A stretch of 50,641 nt of DNA from Akkermansiaceae bacterium (GCA_903906515.1 CAIVKO010000009.1:1-50641); one strand, 5' to 3'; positions 33,446 through 42,203 are shown, counted from the stretch's first letter. Program-made: numbers and translations. Notes: generated by a model not told the origin, from the letters alone.

Positions 33446-34657
33446 ATGCAAAAAGTCGTCATCGATAAACCCTACTCGTTCATTCCGCCGGTCATGTCAC
33501 GATTCTGGGTCACTGCGGTGCGTCGGATCCTGCCACGGCAACTGCGCAAGGATTACGGAATCACCGACGTGGAGTGCATCGGCGCGGAGAAACTCAAGGC
33601 CTCACTCGATGCCGGACACGGTATCGTCATCGTCAGCAACCATTGCCGTCCCTGCGATCCGCTGATCCTCGATTCATTGGCAAAAAAGGTGAAGCGGCCA
33701 TTCAACACCATCGCAAGTTGGCACGTGTTCATGAGCAGCAAGGTCCAGCGGTTCCTACTCCCCAGGATCGGCAGCTTCAGTGTCTATCGGGAGGGAATGG
33801 ACCGTGAATCATTGAAATGCGCCGTCAAGATCGTGGCCGACGCGGTTCATCCGTTGTGCATCTTCGCCGAGGGCATCATCACGCGCAGCAATGATCGCAT
33901 GGTCAATTTCATGGAAGGCCCGGCATTCATCGCCCGCGCCGCCGCCAAACAACGCAAGTCCGGGAAAACCGTCATCCACCCGGTCTTCATCCGCTACTTT
34001 TTCGAAGGCGACCTGCGCAAGACGATCACCCCGGTGATCGAGGAAATCGAAACCCGCCTCTCATGGCAGCCGCAGGTCGAATTACCCATGCATGACCGCA
34101 TCCTGAAGATCGGCGACGCCCTGCTCACCCTCAAGGAGATCGAATATGCCAGCGGCGTGCGGAACGGAACCTTTCGCGAACGGCTGGACGCGCTGATCGA
34201 CGGGATTCTAACACCACTGGAAAACCGGTGGAGCGAAGGCCGCCACGACGGGGATGCCATGGGGCGAGTCAAACGCCTGCGCACCGCCATCCTTCCGGAA
34301 ATGGTCAACGGCGATCTGACGGACGCGCAGCGTGCGGAGCGTTGGCGGCATCTGGCGGATGTCTATCTGGTCCAGCAGCTCCATTGTTATCCCGGCAACT
34401 ATTTTGAAAACCCGACTCCCGAACGCATTCTGGAAACCGTCGAGCGCTATGAGGAGGACCTGAAAGACATCGCCCGCCCGCATTTCCCGATGCGCGCCGT
34501 GATCACCGTGGGCGACGCCATCGAGGTGGATGCCTCGCGCGACCGTTCGCTCAATGCGGATCCTATCACAATGGAAGTGCGCCAGAGGATCGAGGAAATG
34601 TTAGAAAGTTCCAAATTACACCGCAGGCACCAACCCACCGGAACTGATATCGTATGA
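33446..34657 (+). CDS. PlsC-like 1-acyl-glycerol-phosphate acyltransferase family protein
   Basis: 403 residues, longer than ordinary PlsC (about 250) because of a C-terminal helical extension from about residue 240. The catalytic H-x4-D is SNHCRPCDPL (His66, Asp71) and the phosphate-binding segment reads FAEGIITRSND near residues 133-143. It has no strong transmembrane helix, so it is probably a peripheral inner-membrane enzyme. It likely acylates a lysolipid delivered by the LplT-like transporter. The stop overlaps the ATG of the PAP2-type gene by four bases. The extension resembles the family found with LplT in the Verrucomicrobia-Planctomycetes group but I cannot name a subfamily. Confidence 0.85.
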   Translation: MQKVVIDKPYSFIPPVMSRFWVTAVRRILPRQLRKDYGITDVECIGAEKLKASLDAGHGIVIVSNHCRPCDPLILDSLAKKVKRPFNTIASWHVFMSSKVQRFLLPRIGSFSVYREGMDRESLKCAVKIVADAVHPLCIFAEGIITRSNDRMVNFMEGPAFIARAAAKQRKSGKTVIHPVFIRYFFEGDLRKTITPVIEEIETRLSWQPQVELPMHDRILKIGDALLTLKEIEYASGVRNGTFRERLDALIDGILTPLENRWSEGRHDGDAMGRVKRLRTAILPEMVNGDLTDAQRAERWRHLADVYLVQQLHCYPGNYFENPTPERILETVERYEEDLKDIARPHFPMRAVITVGDAIEVDASRDRSLNADPITMEVRQRIEEMLESSKLHRRHQPTGTDIV

Positions 34658-35283
34658 ACCCCATCCTCATCCGCCTCATCATCATCGCAGTGGCGCTGGT
34701 CATCTGGTTCCAGACCCAGAAACTCATCGCCCGCAAGAGCGGCGGGATGGATGGAGTCGGCGATTGGATCCACCAACTCACCGCACGATGGCACCGGTAT
34801 TTTGCGGAGAACGGGAAAGCCGCGAATGTCGCGCTCGCGGGCAGTTCGTTCCTGATCGATGTGTTAGGCATCTCATTGATTGCGATTTCGGTTTTCGGGC
34901 CGGATTTCACACCGTTCATCGCCATCATGATCGTCTTCATCCTGCGGCAGATCTGCCAACTCTGCTGCACGCTGCCGCCGCCACCCGGCATCATCTGGAG
35001 GAATCCCGGAGTGCCGACGGTGTTGGTGACTTATGATGTGGGCAATGATTTCTTCTTTTCCGGCCACACCGCGCTGGCGGTATTGGGGGCCATTGAAATC
35101 TGCCAAATCGCGCCGTGGTGGCTCGGGGCGATTGCCGTGGTCGTCGCGCTGGCGGAGGCGACCATCGTCCTGGTCCTGCGCGCCCACTACACGCTGGATG
35201 TCGTCACCGGAGCTTTTGCCGCATGGTTTGCCGCAGATATGGCAAACCGCCTCTCACCGTGGATCGACGCCTGGGTGAAGTGA
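34654..35283 (+). CDS. PAP2-type membrane phosphatase/transferase, sphingomyelin-synthase-like
   Basis: 209 residues, about five to six membrane helices. The active-site motifs are NDFFFSGHTA (136-139 SGHT) and RAHYTLDVVTGAF (178-183), which match the C-terminal PAP2 variant of sphingomyelin synthases and phosphatidylcholine:ceramide cholinephosphotransferases more closely than ordinary PAP2 (which has SRVYLG..H..D). The segment LPPPPGIIWRNPG also recalls that group. A head-group transfer or phosphatase reaction on membrane lipids is likely; the substrate is unknown. Last gene of the LplT-PlsC-PAP2 operon; ATGA overlap with the acyltransferase. Confidence 0.75.
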   Translation: MNPILIRLIIIAVALVIWFQTQKLIARKSGGMDGVGDWIHQLTARWHRYFAENGKAANVALAGSSFLIDVLGISLIAISVFGPDFTPFIAIMIVFILRQICQLCCTLPPPPGIIWRNPGVPTVLVTYDVGNDFFFSGHTALAVLGAIEICQIAPWWLGAIAVVVALAEATIVLVLRAHYTLDVVTGAFAAWFAADMANRLSPWIDAWVK

Positions 35284-35307
35284 GGGAAATAAGGAATATT
35301 CCCTCAC
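35280..35307 (+). terminator. Hairpin at the end of the lipid operon
   Basis: GTGAGGGAA (35280-35288) and TTCCCTCAC (35299-35307) form a perfect 9-bp stem with a 10-base loop. The TGA stop of the PAP2-type gene is inside the left arm. No T-run follows, so it may act as an mRNA 3' stabiliser or a Rho-assisted terminator. Confidence 0.45.
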
Positions 35308-35371
35308 GATATGCGCGAATATTGCCACCATGCGCGTTGTTTACCGGGAGCGTATGGAGTAGGCTGACCCT

Positions 35372-37048
35372 GTGAACATTTCCAAACCGACCCCGTCCCT
35401 GCAAGGAACCTGTGGCCCCGCACTGCCTCGCGGGACCGCCATGCTTGCGGATCCCTTGTTGAACAAAGGCACAGCCTTCAGCGATGAAGAGCGGGACGCA
35501 CTTGGCCTACGGGGACTGCTTCCGCCGCGAATCTTCACGCTCGATGAACAGGTCAACCGCGCCTACAGCAACTTCCAGCGCCAACCCGAACCGATCGACA
35601 AATACGTTTTCCTGACCCTGCTCCAGAACCGCAACGAAACCCTGTTTTTCAAGGTGCTGGAAACCTATCCGGAGGAGATGATTCCGATCATCTACACACC
35701 CACCGTCGGTCAAGCCTGTCTCGATTACGGGGTGATTTTCCGCCGTCCGCGCGGTATGTTCATCACCATCCGGGAACGCGGTCGCATCGCGGAAGTGCTA
35801 CGCCACTGGCCGCAGACGGATGTGCGGATGATCGTCGTCACCGATGGCGAGCGCATTCTGGGCCTTGGTGACCTCGGCGTGCTCGGCATGGGAATTCCCG
35901 TCGGAAAACTTTCGCTCTACACCTCCTGCGCGGGACTGCATCCACGGTACTGCATGCCGATCACGCTGGATGTCGGCACCAACAACGAAAATCTCCACAA
36001 CAATTCGACTTATCTCGGCATGAGCCAGCACCGCGTGCGCGGCGCGGAGTACGACGAATTCATCGAGGAGTTCGTCACCGCCGTGAAAACGGTTTTCCCG
36101 AAGGCCCTCCTGCAATGGGAAGACTTCGGCAACACCAATGCCTTCCGCCTGCTTAGCACCTATCAGAAACGCATCTGCAGTTTCAACGATGACATCCAAG
36201 GCACCGCAGCCGTGGCTCTTGCCGGAGTGATATCCGCCCTGCGTGTCACAGGCACCGCGCTTGCCGACCAGAAAATCCTCTTCCTGGGAGCCGGCGAGGC
36301 CGGAACCGGAATCGCGGATCTCTTCACCGCGGCCGCCGTGGATGCCGGACTCGACGAAACCGAAGCCCGCCAACGCTGCTGGTTCGTCGATTCGCAAGGG
36401 CTCGTCGTTCACGACCGCTTGGAGGGCCTGGCCCACCACAAGATCCCATACGCCCACGAACACCCACCGATAAAAACCCTCGCAGAAGCCGTGGAAATCC
36501 TCCGCCCCACGATTCTGATCGGAGTTTCGGGCACACCGAGCACCTTCACCGAGGCGATCATCGCCCAGATGGCGGAATTCAACGAGCGTCCGATCATTTT
36601 CGCCCTTTCCAATCCCACATCCAAAGCCGAGTGCACGGCGGAAGCCGCCTATCGGAATTCCGAAGGCAAGGCGATTTTCGCCAGTGGCAGTCCTTTCTCG
36701 GCCGTCGAGTATCAGGGCCAGACCTTCATTCCCGGACAAGGCAACAACGTCTATATCTTCCCCGGAGTCGGATTGGGAGCGTTGGTGGTGGAATCCGCAG
36801 AAGTCTCGGAACGCATGTTCCTCATCGCCGCCAGAACCTTGGCGGAACTGGTCACGGACGAGGATTTTGCCATCGGCAGGATCTACCCATCCCTCACCCG
36901 CATCCGCGAGGTTTCCGTGGTGATCGCCATCGAAGTCGCCAAGGAGGCCATCCGCTCCGGCCTCGCCCGCATCATCATCCCGGACGAAGAAATCGAAGCC
37001 GCAGTGAACAATAGCCTGTATCAGCCAGTCTATCAGTCCTACGCCTGA
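35372..37048 (+). CDS. maeA: NAD-dependent malic enzyme
   Basis: 558 residues, closely like E. coli MaeA (565). The start is the GTG at 35372; conserved sequence begins at DPLLNKGTAFSDEERDALGL. Diagnostic segments include EEMIPIIYTPTVGQACLDYG (catalytic Tyr), VVTDGERILGLGDLGVLGMG, QWEDFGNTNAFRLL, FNDDIQGTAAVALAG, and the Rossmann motif LGAGEAGTGIADL. The enzyme oxidatively decarboxylates malate to pyruvate with NAD in the cytoplasm and needs Mg or Mn. It stands alone, after the lipid operon hairpin and before a gene on the other strand. No defect seen. Confidence 0.96.
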   Translation: MNISKPTPSLQGTCGPALPRGTAMLADPLLNKGTAFSDEERDALGLRGLLPPRIFTLDEQVNRAYSNFQRQPEPIDKYVFLTLLQNRNETLFFKVLETYPEEMIPIIYTPTVGQACLDYGVIFRRPRGMFITIRERGRIAEVLRHWPQTDVRMIVVTDGERILGLGDLGVLGMGIPVGKLSLYTSCAGLHPRYCMPITLDVGTNNENLHNNSTYLGMSQHRVRGAEYDEFIEEFVTAVKTVFPKALLQWEDFGNTNAFRLLSTYQKRICSFNDDIQGTAAVALAGVISALRVTGTALADQKILFLGAGEAGTGIADLFTAAAVDAGLDETEARQRCWFVDSQGLVVHDRLEGLAHHKIPYAHEHPPIKTLAEAVEILRPTILIGVSGTPSTFTEAIIAQMAEFNERPIIFALSNPTSKAECTAEAAYRNSEGKAIFASGSPFSAVEYQGQTFIPGQGNNVYIFPGVGLGALVVESAEVSERMFLIAARTLAELVTDEDFAIGRIYPSLTRIREVSVVIAIEVAKEAIRSGLARIIIPDEEIEAAVNNSLYQPVYQSYA

Positions 37049-37057
37049 ATTTCAGGC
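37043..37057 (+). terminator. Palindrome spanning the maeA stop codon
   Basis: GCCTGAA-T-TTCAGGC: perfect 7-bp inverted repeat around one base, containing the TGA of maeA. As RNA it would form a 5-6-bp hairpin. No T-run follows directly. Confidence 0.3.
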
Positions 37058-37173
37058 AAAATTCAAGGAGCAGCGGAACGCATCCGCGTGGGCGATCATG
37101 CACCGCCCTTCCTTGAGGCAAGCGACTGCGGGTTATTCATCCCAAGAGGAGTGGCAGACTTCAATCCCCGATC

Positions 37174-37191
37174 CCTCACGCGAGCGTGAGG
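37174..37191 (-). terminator. Hairpin over the stop codon of the minus-strand unknown gene
   Basis: CCTCACG-CGAG-CGTGAGG: perfect 7-bp stem with a 4-base loop. The TGA of the gene ending at 37176 is inside it. It lies between two convergent transcripts and could serve both. No T-run on either strand. Confidence 0.4.
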
Positions 37192-37676
37192 CGCTCGTCG
37201 GAGTTGAGCTTTTCCGTGAGGTCTTGCCAGCCGCCGGCAACCTGGAGATTGAAGCAGTGGAGATAAAGGGTGAGCAGTTTCGGGTCGAAAATTTCGATCA
37301 GGCGATCCACTGTGGACGCGAGACGTTCCGGGTCCATTTTTTTCGGCAGGTCGCCGACGACAGAGCCTTTGCCATCGTGCGGAATGCCCATGCCGTCGCA
37401 GAACATCGCGAGCAGCGATTGCTGGCCGGCCATGAGGTAGGCTTGGAGCAGGTGCTCGCCAATCGTGTCGCAGGCATTGATCTTCAGGGTTTTGTGAATC
37501 CAAGCATATTGATCGACGAGCGGTTTGTTTTGGATAAAAACCGGACGCAGTTTGCGGTTGGACGCGAGCGTGGCGACAGCGGATTTGTAAACATTCCGGT
37601 CGTTGGCGCGGAACCAATCGAGGATTTGAGTAACGATGGCGGGATCGACTGCGGCGTAAAGTTCGTGGGATTTCAC
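37176..37676 (-). CDS. Conserved-looking hypothetical protein, helical
   Basis: 166 residues, ATG at 37676 (MKSHELYAAVDPAIVTQILD). No signal peptide or membrane helix; mostly amphipathic helix-type sequence with IGEHLLQAYLMAGQQSLLAMF in the centre and a D/G-rich loop (CDGMGIPHDGKGSVVGDLP). Codon use is like the neighbouring housekeeping genes and the frame is clean, so I consider it real. No family recognised. It converges on maeA and is about 105 bases downstream of the YjdF-like gene on the same strand, so it could be the distal gene of that operon. Confidence 0.65.
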   Translation of the reverse strand: MKSHELYAAVDPAIVTQILDWFRANDRNVYKSAVATLASNRKLRPVFIQNKPLVDQYAWIHKTLKINACDTIGEHLLQAYLMAGQQSLLAMFCDGMGIPHDGKGSVVGDLPKKMDPERLASTVDRLIEIFDPKLLTLYLHCFNLQVAGGWQDLTEKLNSDERLTLA

Positions 37677-37782
37677 TGTGGGAAAAGGATGATGGGACGG
37701 CCAGTCAATCGGTTTGCAGGCGCGGTGGCAAGGGCGGAGAGAGAAATTTCCATTGGATGGCAGGATCGATACGCTGAAATCA

Positions 37783-38409
37783 TCATTGAACGGGATAACC
37801 CTGGTTCAAACTGGCCATCGACCGGTTGTGTAATCCGGGTAGAATCGCGAGAGCTATCAGCGCGCCGATTCCTGCGAGAAACATGTCCCACTGGGTGTCC
37901 CAAGGATCGCCCTGAGTCCCGAGAAACGATTCGGACGCCTCGGCGGAAATCACTGCCGCCGCCCACTCGATCAATTCGTAGGTGGCGCTCAGGGCGAGGC
38001 AGAACGACAGCACGCAGAACCAAAGCCACCCGCGGCGGGCAAGCACTCCGTTGCGCAGGAAAATCTCCCGGCAGAGGATCGCCGGGACCAAGCCTTGGGT
38101 AACGTGACCGAGGCGGTCGTAATGATTTCGCTCCGCACCGCAGAGATGGCTCACCCAATCCCCCACTGGCACCCTGGCATACGTGTAATGCCCGCCGATG
38201 AGCAACACGGTCATGTGAAAACCTATCAGCCAGAGCGCGAAATTGGAAAACCGCCAGCCTCTGGCCTGCGCGATGAATATCGCGATGAAACCGATGAACA
38301 CCGGCACAACCTCCATCCACCACGTCAGATTATCGAAGGGATGCCACGCCGACCACGCGGTGATCGGAGCTATTACCGCTAACAGAATAAAGTTAGGATG
38401 AACCTTCAT
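37783..38409 (-). CDS. DUF2238/YjdF-like membrane protein
   Basis: 208 residues with five to six membrane helices. Typical family stretches: HYTYARVPVGDWV, NHYDRLGHVTQGLVPAI and LSFCLALSATYELIEW followed by G-D-P-W-D-T-Q-W-D-M near residues 170-180. The conserved His, Asp and Glu inside or near the membrane are reminiscent of metal-dependent lipid enzymes, but the function of YjdF is not known. Start ATG at 38409 overlaps the end of the LpxB-N-like gene by 17 bases, so it is translated from the same operon as the envelope glycosylation genes. Confidence 0.88.
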   Translation of the reverse strand: MKVHPNFILLAVIAPITAWSAWHPFDNLTWWMEVVPVFIGFIAIFIAQARGWRFSNFALWLIGFHMTVLLIGGHYTYARVPVGDWVSHLCGAERNHYDRLGHVTQGLVPAILCREIFLRNGVLARRGWLWFCVLSFCLALSATYELIEWAAAVISAEASESFLGTQGDPWDTQWDMFLAGIGALIALAILPGLHNRSMASLNQGYPVQ

Positions 38410-38815
38410 CGGTTGGAAATTTCCCGGATTTTTCCACGACTTCCGTGATGGGCGGCATTTCCTCCACCGGCGTTTGTGTTGGGGCGGCGGCGGTGGCGGC
38501 CTGCTTATGGCGTTTGATCAATTGGAGATTGCGCAGGTAGATGAGCGTGTTGGGAAGATTCGCCAGAATGCCCACCGGACTGCGCTTGAAAATCCAGTAG
38601 ATCGTTAGAACAAGGCTACCGGCGATGCTCCAATACCAGAAGGAAACCGGAATATAACTGATCCCACGTTTCTCCGACTCGATCCATTGTGAGATGAAGC
38701 GGAAAGAAAAAATCAACTGGCCGACCATGCCCAGCAAATCGAGCCAGCTCCAGTCCAGTCCGAGAAACCGATGTTCCTGACCAAACCAAGTCACTGCGAT
38801 GATGAGGTAATCCAT
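38393..38815 (-). CDS. Lipid-A-disaccharide synthase N-terminal domain (LAB_N) protein
   Basis: 140 residues with three membrane helices. The LAB_N signature is GMVGQLIFSFRFISQWIESE, then PVSFWYWSIAGSLVLTIYW and NLPNTLIYLRNLQLI. The fold also occurs alone, next to glycosyltransferases that modify lipid A or undecaprenyl-linked sugars, which fits the GT2 and ArnT-like neighbours upstream. An Ala/Pro-rich tail of about 30 residues follows the last helix. About 16 bases downstream of the GT2 gene, and its end overlaps the YjdF-like gene. It is not the catalytic LpxB. Confidence 0.9.
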   Translation of the reverse strand: MDYLIIAVTWFGQEHRFLGLDWSWLDLLGMVGQLIFSFRFISQWIESEKRGISYIPVSFWYWSIAGSLVLTIYWIFKRSPVGILANLPNTLIYLRNLQLIKRHKQAATAAAPTQTPVEEMPPITEVVEKSGKFPTDEGSS

Positions 38816-38831
38816 ATAAATTTTGCGGTGT

Positions 38832-39563
38832 TCAATTCAGGGTTTCCTTCACCCGATAGCGAATCATGCGTTGTTTCATCCAGCGAACGGCCATCAGGTC
38901 CACGAAGGATTTGAAAAGACGGTTCCATACACCATAGTGGCTGGAACCTGAGAAGCGCGGGTTGTGGCGGATGGCCACCTCCTTCACGGTAAATCCCTCC
39001 ATTTTTATCAGGGTCGGAAGAAACCGGTGTCCGCCCTTGAAGAATTTCACCTCGGCGATGCACTCGCGCCGAAACACGCGGAAACAGCAGCCCGCATCGC
39101 TGATTTCCTCGCCGGAAAGCCGGTTCCTAACCGAGTTGGCGATGCGCGAGGAGTAACGCCGCACCCAGTTGTCACCGGCGGCCCGTGCCGCAACCCGGGT
39201 GCCGCACACACAATCGGCCCCACTCAAACCGGCAAGCAGGTTGGGTAAATCCGCCGGATCGTTCTGCATATCGGCATCCAGCGTGGCTAACAAACGTCCG
39301 CGCGCGGCACGCAGGCCAGCCCACATCGCCGCCGACTGGCCGCCATTGACCTCGAAACGCAAGGCTCGGATGCGTGGATCCGCCTTGGCGAGTCGTTGCA
39401 ATTCCGCCCAACTGCCATCGGTGCTACAATCGTCCGTGATCACGATTTCATAGGACATGGAAATCGGTTCGAGTGCCTGTTGGATGGCACGCGTGAGCGG
39501 ACCTAGGTTATTTTCTTCGTTGTGGCAGGGTATCACCACACTGAGTTCGGGATCGGAATTCAT
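38832..39563 (-). CDS. Family 2 glycosyltransferase, ArnC/dolichol-phosphate-mannose-synthase-like
   Basis: 243 residues. SVVIPCHNEENNL at the N-terminus, DDCSTDGS, the metal-binding D-x-D as TLDADMQNDP near residue 97, and a C-terminal acceptor region GGHRFLPTLIKMEGFTVKEV with RHNPRFSGSSHYG. These point to transfer of a sugar to a polyprenyl phosphate on the cytoplasmic face. There are no C-terminal membrane helices; the LAB_N protein encoded next could supply the anchor. The start overlaps the ArnT-like stop by four bases (ATGA). Donor sugar unknown; the epimerase in the same operon suggests an epimerised UDP-sugar. Confidence 0.88.
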   Translation of the reverse strand: MNSDPELSVVIPCHNEENNLGPLTRAIQQALEPISMSYEIVITDDCSTDGSWAELQRLAKADPRIRALRFEVNGGQSAAMWAGLRAARGRLLATLDADMQNDPADLPNLLAGLSGADCVCGTRVAARAAGDNWVRRYSSRIANSVRNRLSGEEISDAGCCFRVFRRECIAEVKFFKGGHRFLPTLIKMEGFTVKEVAIRHNPRFSGSSHYGVWNRLFKSFVDLMAVRWMKQRMIRYRVKETLN

Positions 39564-41257
39564 TGTTTTGAGTTCACCAGTAGCAGACGCCGGCCGTCGT
39601 TGGCCAGTTCATGCAGTCCGTATTGTTTGATCAGATCCGCGGCGTATTGCTTGTCAGCTACGCAGAAAACGCGGGGTTGCCCCTCGAAAAGGGCCTGTAG
39701 TTTGGAAGGATCGTCCAGAATCGTTTCAGCTAGGTTCGATGCATCCCTGTATTCAAAGCCGGACGCGGACTTGGCGGACTCCGTGGGCGGCCGATACCAG
39801 AGCACGGGCCGCTGGAGGTAGAATGGCAGTCCGAGCGGCAGATTGCCGTGCATCAATACCACCGATTCCTGCCGCGGATCCTCAGCCATGATGCGGGCCG
39901 CGATGAACTTGGCCGGAGTCTTGCTGCCGAGGCGCATTTCAAACTGCGGAATGAGACTGAACAAACTCACGGACACCGCCAGCACCGATACAGCCAGCAT
40001 GCCCACCCCCGGTAAAAGTCCGCGCTTCTCGAACACCACCAGCACCACACCTGTGGTTATCACGGCCAGTAGCAACGGAATCATCGCCAGCGGCAACGGC
40101 AGATCATATTTTCGTGGACCAGTCACCAACATGAACACACCGGCACCGATCAAAACCAGCACCGAAATGACACCACAGCAACGCCTCACCCGTGCCATAC
40201 CCTCGGGTTTCAACACCAGAGGCAAACGCAACAACGTCATGACGGTGATCAACGCCAGCGGCGGCAGCAAGGGCACCATGTAAGTGGGCAGCTTCGACCG
40301 ACTCAGGGTGAACAACAACAAACCCGCACCGGCCCAGACCGCGCACATGCGCAACAGACGAGCCTCGCGTTCCGGCAAACCACGGCGGACCAGCGGCACC
40401 ATGGCGAGCCAAGGAGTCCACGGCAATAAACCTCCGGCCAGCACCGGCAGGAAATACCACCACACCTCGCCGCGGCCATGCACGTCGCTCAAGACGCGCC
40501 CGGCGACCTCGCGCCCGAGAAAGTAACCTAACAATCCCGGATTGCGCATCGTCACGACGACAAACCACGGCAGGGCGATGGCCAGGATGACGAGAATCCC
40601 ACGCAGCCAACCCATCCGTAACATGCGTAGATCCGGGTTACGCCAGCGCAATCCTGCGGCGGCAAAGAGCGGCAACACCACGGCTACCGGACCTTTGGTC
40701 ATGATGCCCAAACCCAGGAAAACATAGAACGGAACCAGATCAATCCACCGCCGCGATGGCAAATCATGCCAACGCCACAAGGCCCACACACTCCACGTCA
40801 CCCAGCAGGTGAGGATCATGTCTGTGGTGATCAGACGCGCAACGCCGAGAAACAATACGCTCGTCAGCAACACGACCACCGACCACAACGCGCCGGCCTC
40901 ACCCATCGCGCGACGACCGATCAGATAAACCGCAAGCAAAGTCGCCAGCGCCGAAAGAGCAGCGGGAAACCGGGCCCCGAATTCATTCACTCCGAACACT
41001 CCCATGCTGGATGCGATCGCCCAGTAAGTCAGTGGCGGTTTGGCGAAATGACGCACACCGTTCAAGCGCGGCGTCAGGTAGTCGCCCGAGGCCAACATCT
41101 CACGCCCACCCTCGGAGTAGCGACCTTCATCAAGTTCATTGAGACCACGTCCGCCTAACTGGAAAAGCATGACAAAAACCGCCACACACAGGACGCACAT
41201 GCGCCAGCGGCGCAGCACGTGGCCGACAACGGGGAAATTAGGAGCTAAGTGATCCAT
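39560..41257 (-). CDS. ArnT-like glycosyltransferase (family 39/83)
   Basis: About 565 residues. ATG at 41257 (MDHLAPNFPVVG); the open frame upstream overlaps the epimerase gene and is not coding for this protein. The first periplasmic loop carries the catalytic ELDEGRYSEGGREMLASGDY and KPPLTYWAIASSMGVFG, both close to ArnT. Twelve or so membrane helices follow, then a C-terminal periplasmic domain (from about residue 440). ArnT-type enzymes move a sugar from undecaprenyl phosphate to lipid A or another acceptor in the periplasm. One base separates it from the epimerase stop (TGATATG), so translation is coupled. Confidence 0.88.
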   Translation of the reverse strand: MDHLAPNFPVVGHVLRRWRMCVLCVAVFVMLFQLGGRGLNELDEGRYSEGGREMLASGDYLTPRLNGVRHFAKPPLTYWAIASSMGVFGVNEFGARFPAALSALATLLAVYLIGRRAMGEAGALWSVVVLLTSVLFLGVARLITTDMILTCWVTWSVWALWRWHDLPSRRWIDLVPFYVFLGLGIMTKGPVAVVLPLFAAAGLRWRNPDLRMLRMGWLRGILVILAIALPWFVVVTMRNPGLLGYFLGREVAGRVLSDVHGRGEVWWYFLPVLAGGLLPWTPWLAMVPLVRRGLPEREARLLRMCAVWAGAGLLLFTLSRSKLPTYMVPLLPPLALITVMTLLRLPLVLKPEGMARVRRCCGVISVLVLIGAGVFMLVTGPRKYDLPLPLAMIPLLLAVITTGVVLVVFEKRGLLPGVGMLAVSVLAVSVSLFSLIPQFEMRLGSKTPAKFIAARIMAEDPRQESVVLMHGNLPLGLPFYLQRPVLWYRPPTESAKSASGFEYRDASNLAETILDDPSKLQALFEGQPRVFCVADKQYAADLIKQYGLHELANDGRRLLLVNSKQ

Positions 41258-41258
41258 A

Positions 41259-42203
41259 TCAGGCGGAATGTCTATACCAGTCCACAAAGCGTTTAATCCC
41301 CTCTTCGAAGGGAACCTGTGGTTGGTAGTCCAGCAGGCGGCGCGCTTTGGAAACATCAGCACAAGTGACGGGCATGTCACCTGCCTGCTCCGGAAGCTGC
41401 AGGATTTCCGCTTTCTTGCCAAGTCCGCTTTCAATCAGGGCGATGAGCTCGTTGAGCGTGGTCGTCTGGCTTTCCCCAAGGTTGAAAATATCAAACATCT
41501 GGCCGCGATAAGCGATGGCCCCGAGAATCCCATGGACGATGTCATCGATGTGGGTGTAGTCGCGGCGGGTTTCACCACTGCCGAATTTCGGAATGGATTC
41601 GCCCCGATCAATCATCGCGCAGAACTTGTGGATCGCGAGATCCGGCCGTTGGGATGCGCCATACACGGTGAAAAAGCGCAGGCAAACCGCTCTCATTCCG
41701 TGGAGGTGCGAGTAATTGCTGCAAAGTTGTTCCCCTGCGATTTTTGTCGCGGCATAGGGGCTGAGCGTTTGCACAAGGGCGAGATCTTCGGAAAACGGGA
41801 CGGTTTTCGCGAGTCCGTAAACCGAGGAACTGGAAGCGAAGATGAAGTGCTTGCAACCCGCGAGCCGCGCGGCTTCGAGAAGTTGCCAGGTGCCGGTGAT
41901 ATTGGTTTCCAGATACAAATCGGGCCGTTCGATTGACGGGCGGACGCCAGCCCTCGCGGCCAGATGCACGATCATATCAAATCTACCCGGCGTGATGACG
42001 CTACGGACCAATTCCGCATCGCAGATATTACCCTCAACCACTTCCGCTCCCGCACAACGCTGGGCGATGTTGCCGCGCTTGAGCGCAGGATCGTAGAAAT
42101 CGTTGAAATCATCGAGGATCGTGACGGAATCGCCCCGGGCAAGCAGGGCCTTCACAAGATGGGAGCCTATAAATCCGGCTCCGCCAGTAACGAGAATTTT
42201 CAA
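41259..42203 (-). CDS. NAD-dependent nucleotide-sugar epimerase (UDP-glucuronate 4-epimerase-like)
   Basis: 314 residues. Rossmann motif TGGAGFIGSHL at the N-terminus, HLAARAGVRPSIERPDLY as in UDP-glucuronate 4-epimerases, Ser triad region FASSSSVYG, and catalytic Y-x3-K in SPYAATKIAGEQL. Substrate-side residues LRFFTVYGASQRPDLAI are typical of the group. It likely supplies an epimerised UDP-uronate or UDP-hexose to the downstream GT2 and ArnT-like enzymes. ATG at 42203. It is the first gene of a five-gene minus-strand operon; the sequence upstream (42204-42246) is short and separates it from a membrane protein gene. Confidence 0.9.
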   Translation of the reverse strand: MKILVTGGAGFIGSHLVKALLARGDSVTILDDFNDFYDPALKRGNIAQRCAGAEVVEGNICDAELVRSVITPGRFDMIVHLAARAGVRPSIERPDLYLETNITGTWQLLEAARLAGCKHFIFASSSSVYGLAKTVPFSEDLALVQTLSPYAATKIAGEQLCSNYSHLHGMRAVCLRFFTVYGASQRPDLAIHKFCAMIDRGESIPKFGSGETRRDYTHIDDIVHGILGAIAYRGQMFDIFNLGESQTTTLNELIALIESGLGKKAEILQLPEQAGDMPVTCADVSKARRLLDYQPQVPFEEGIKRFVDWYRHSA

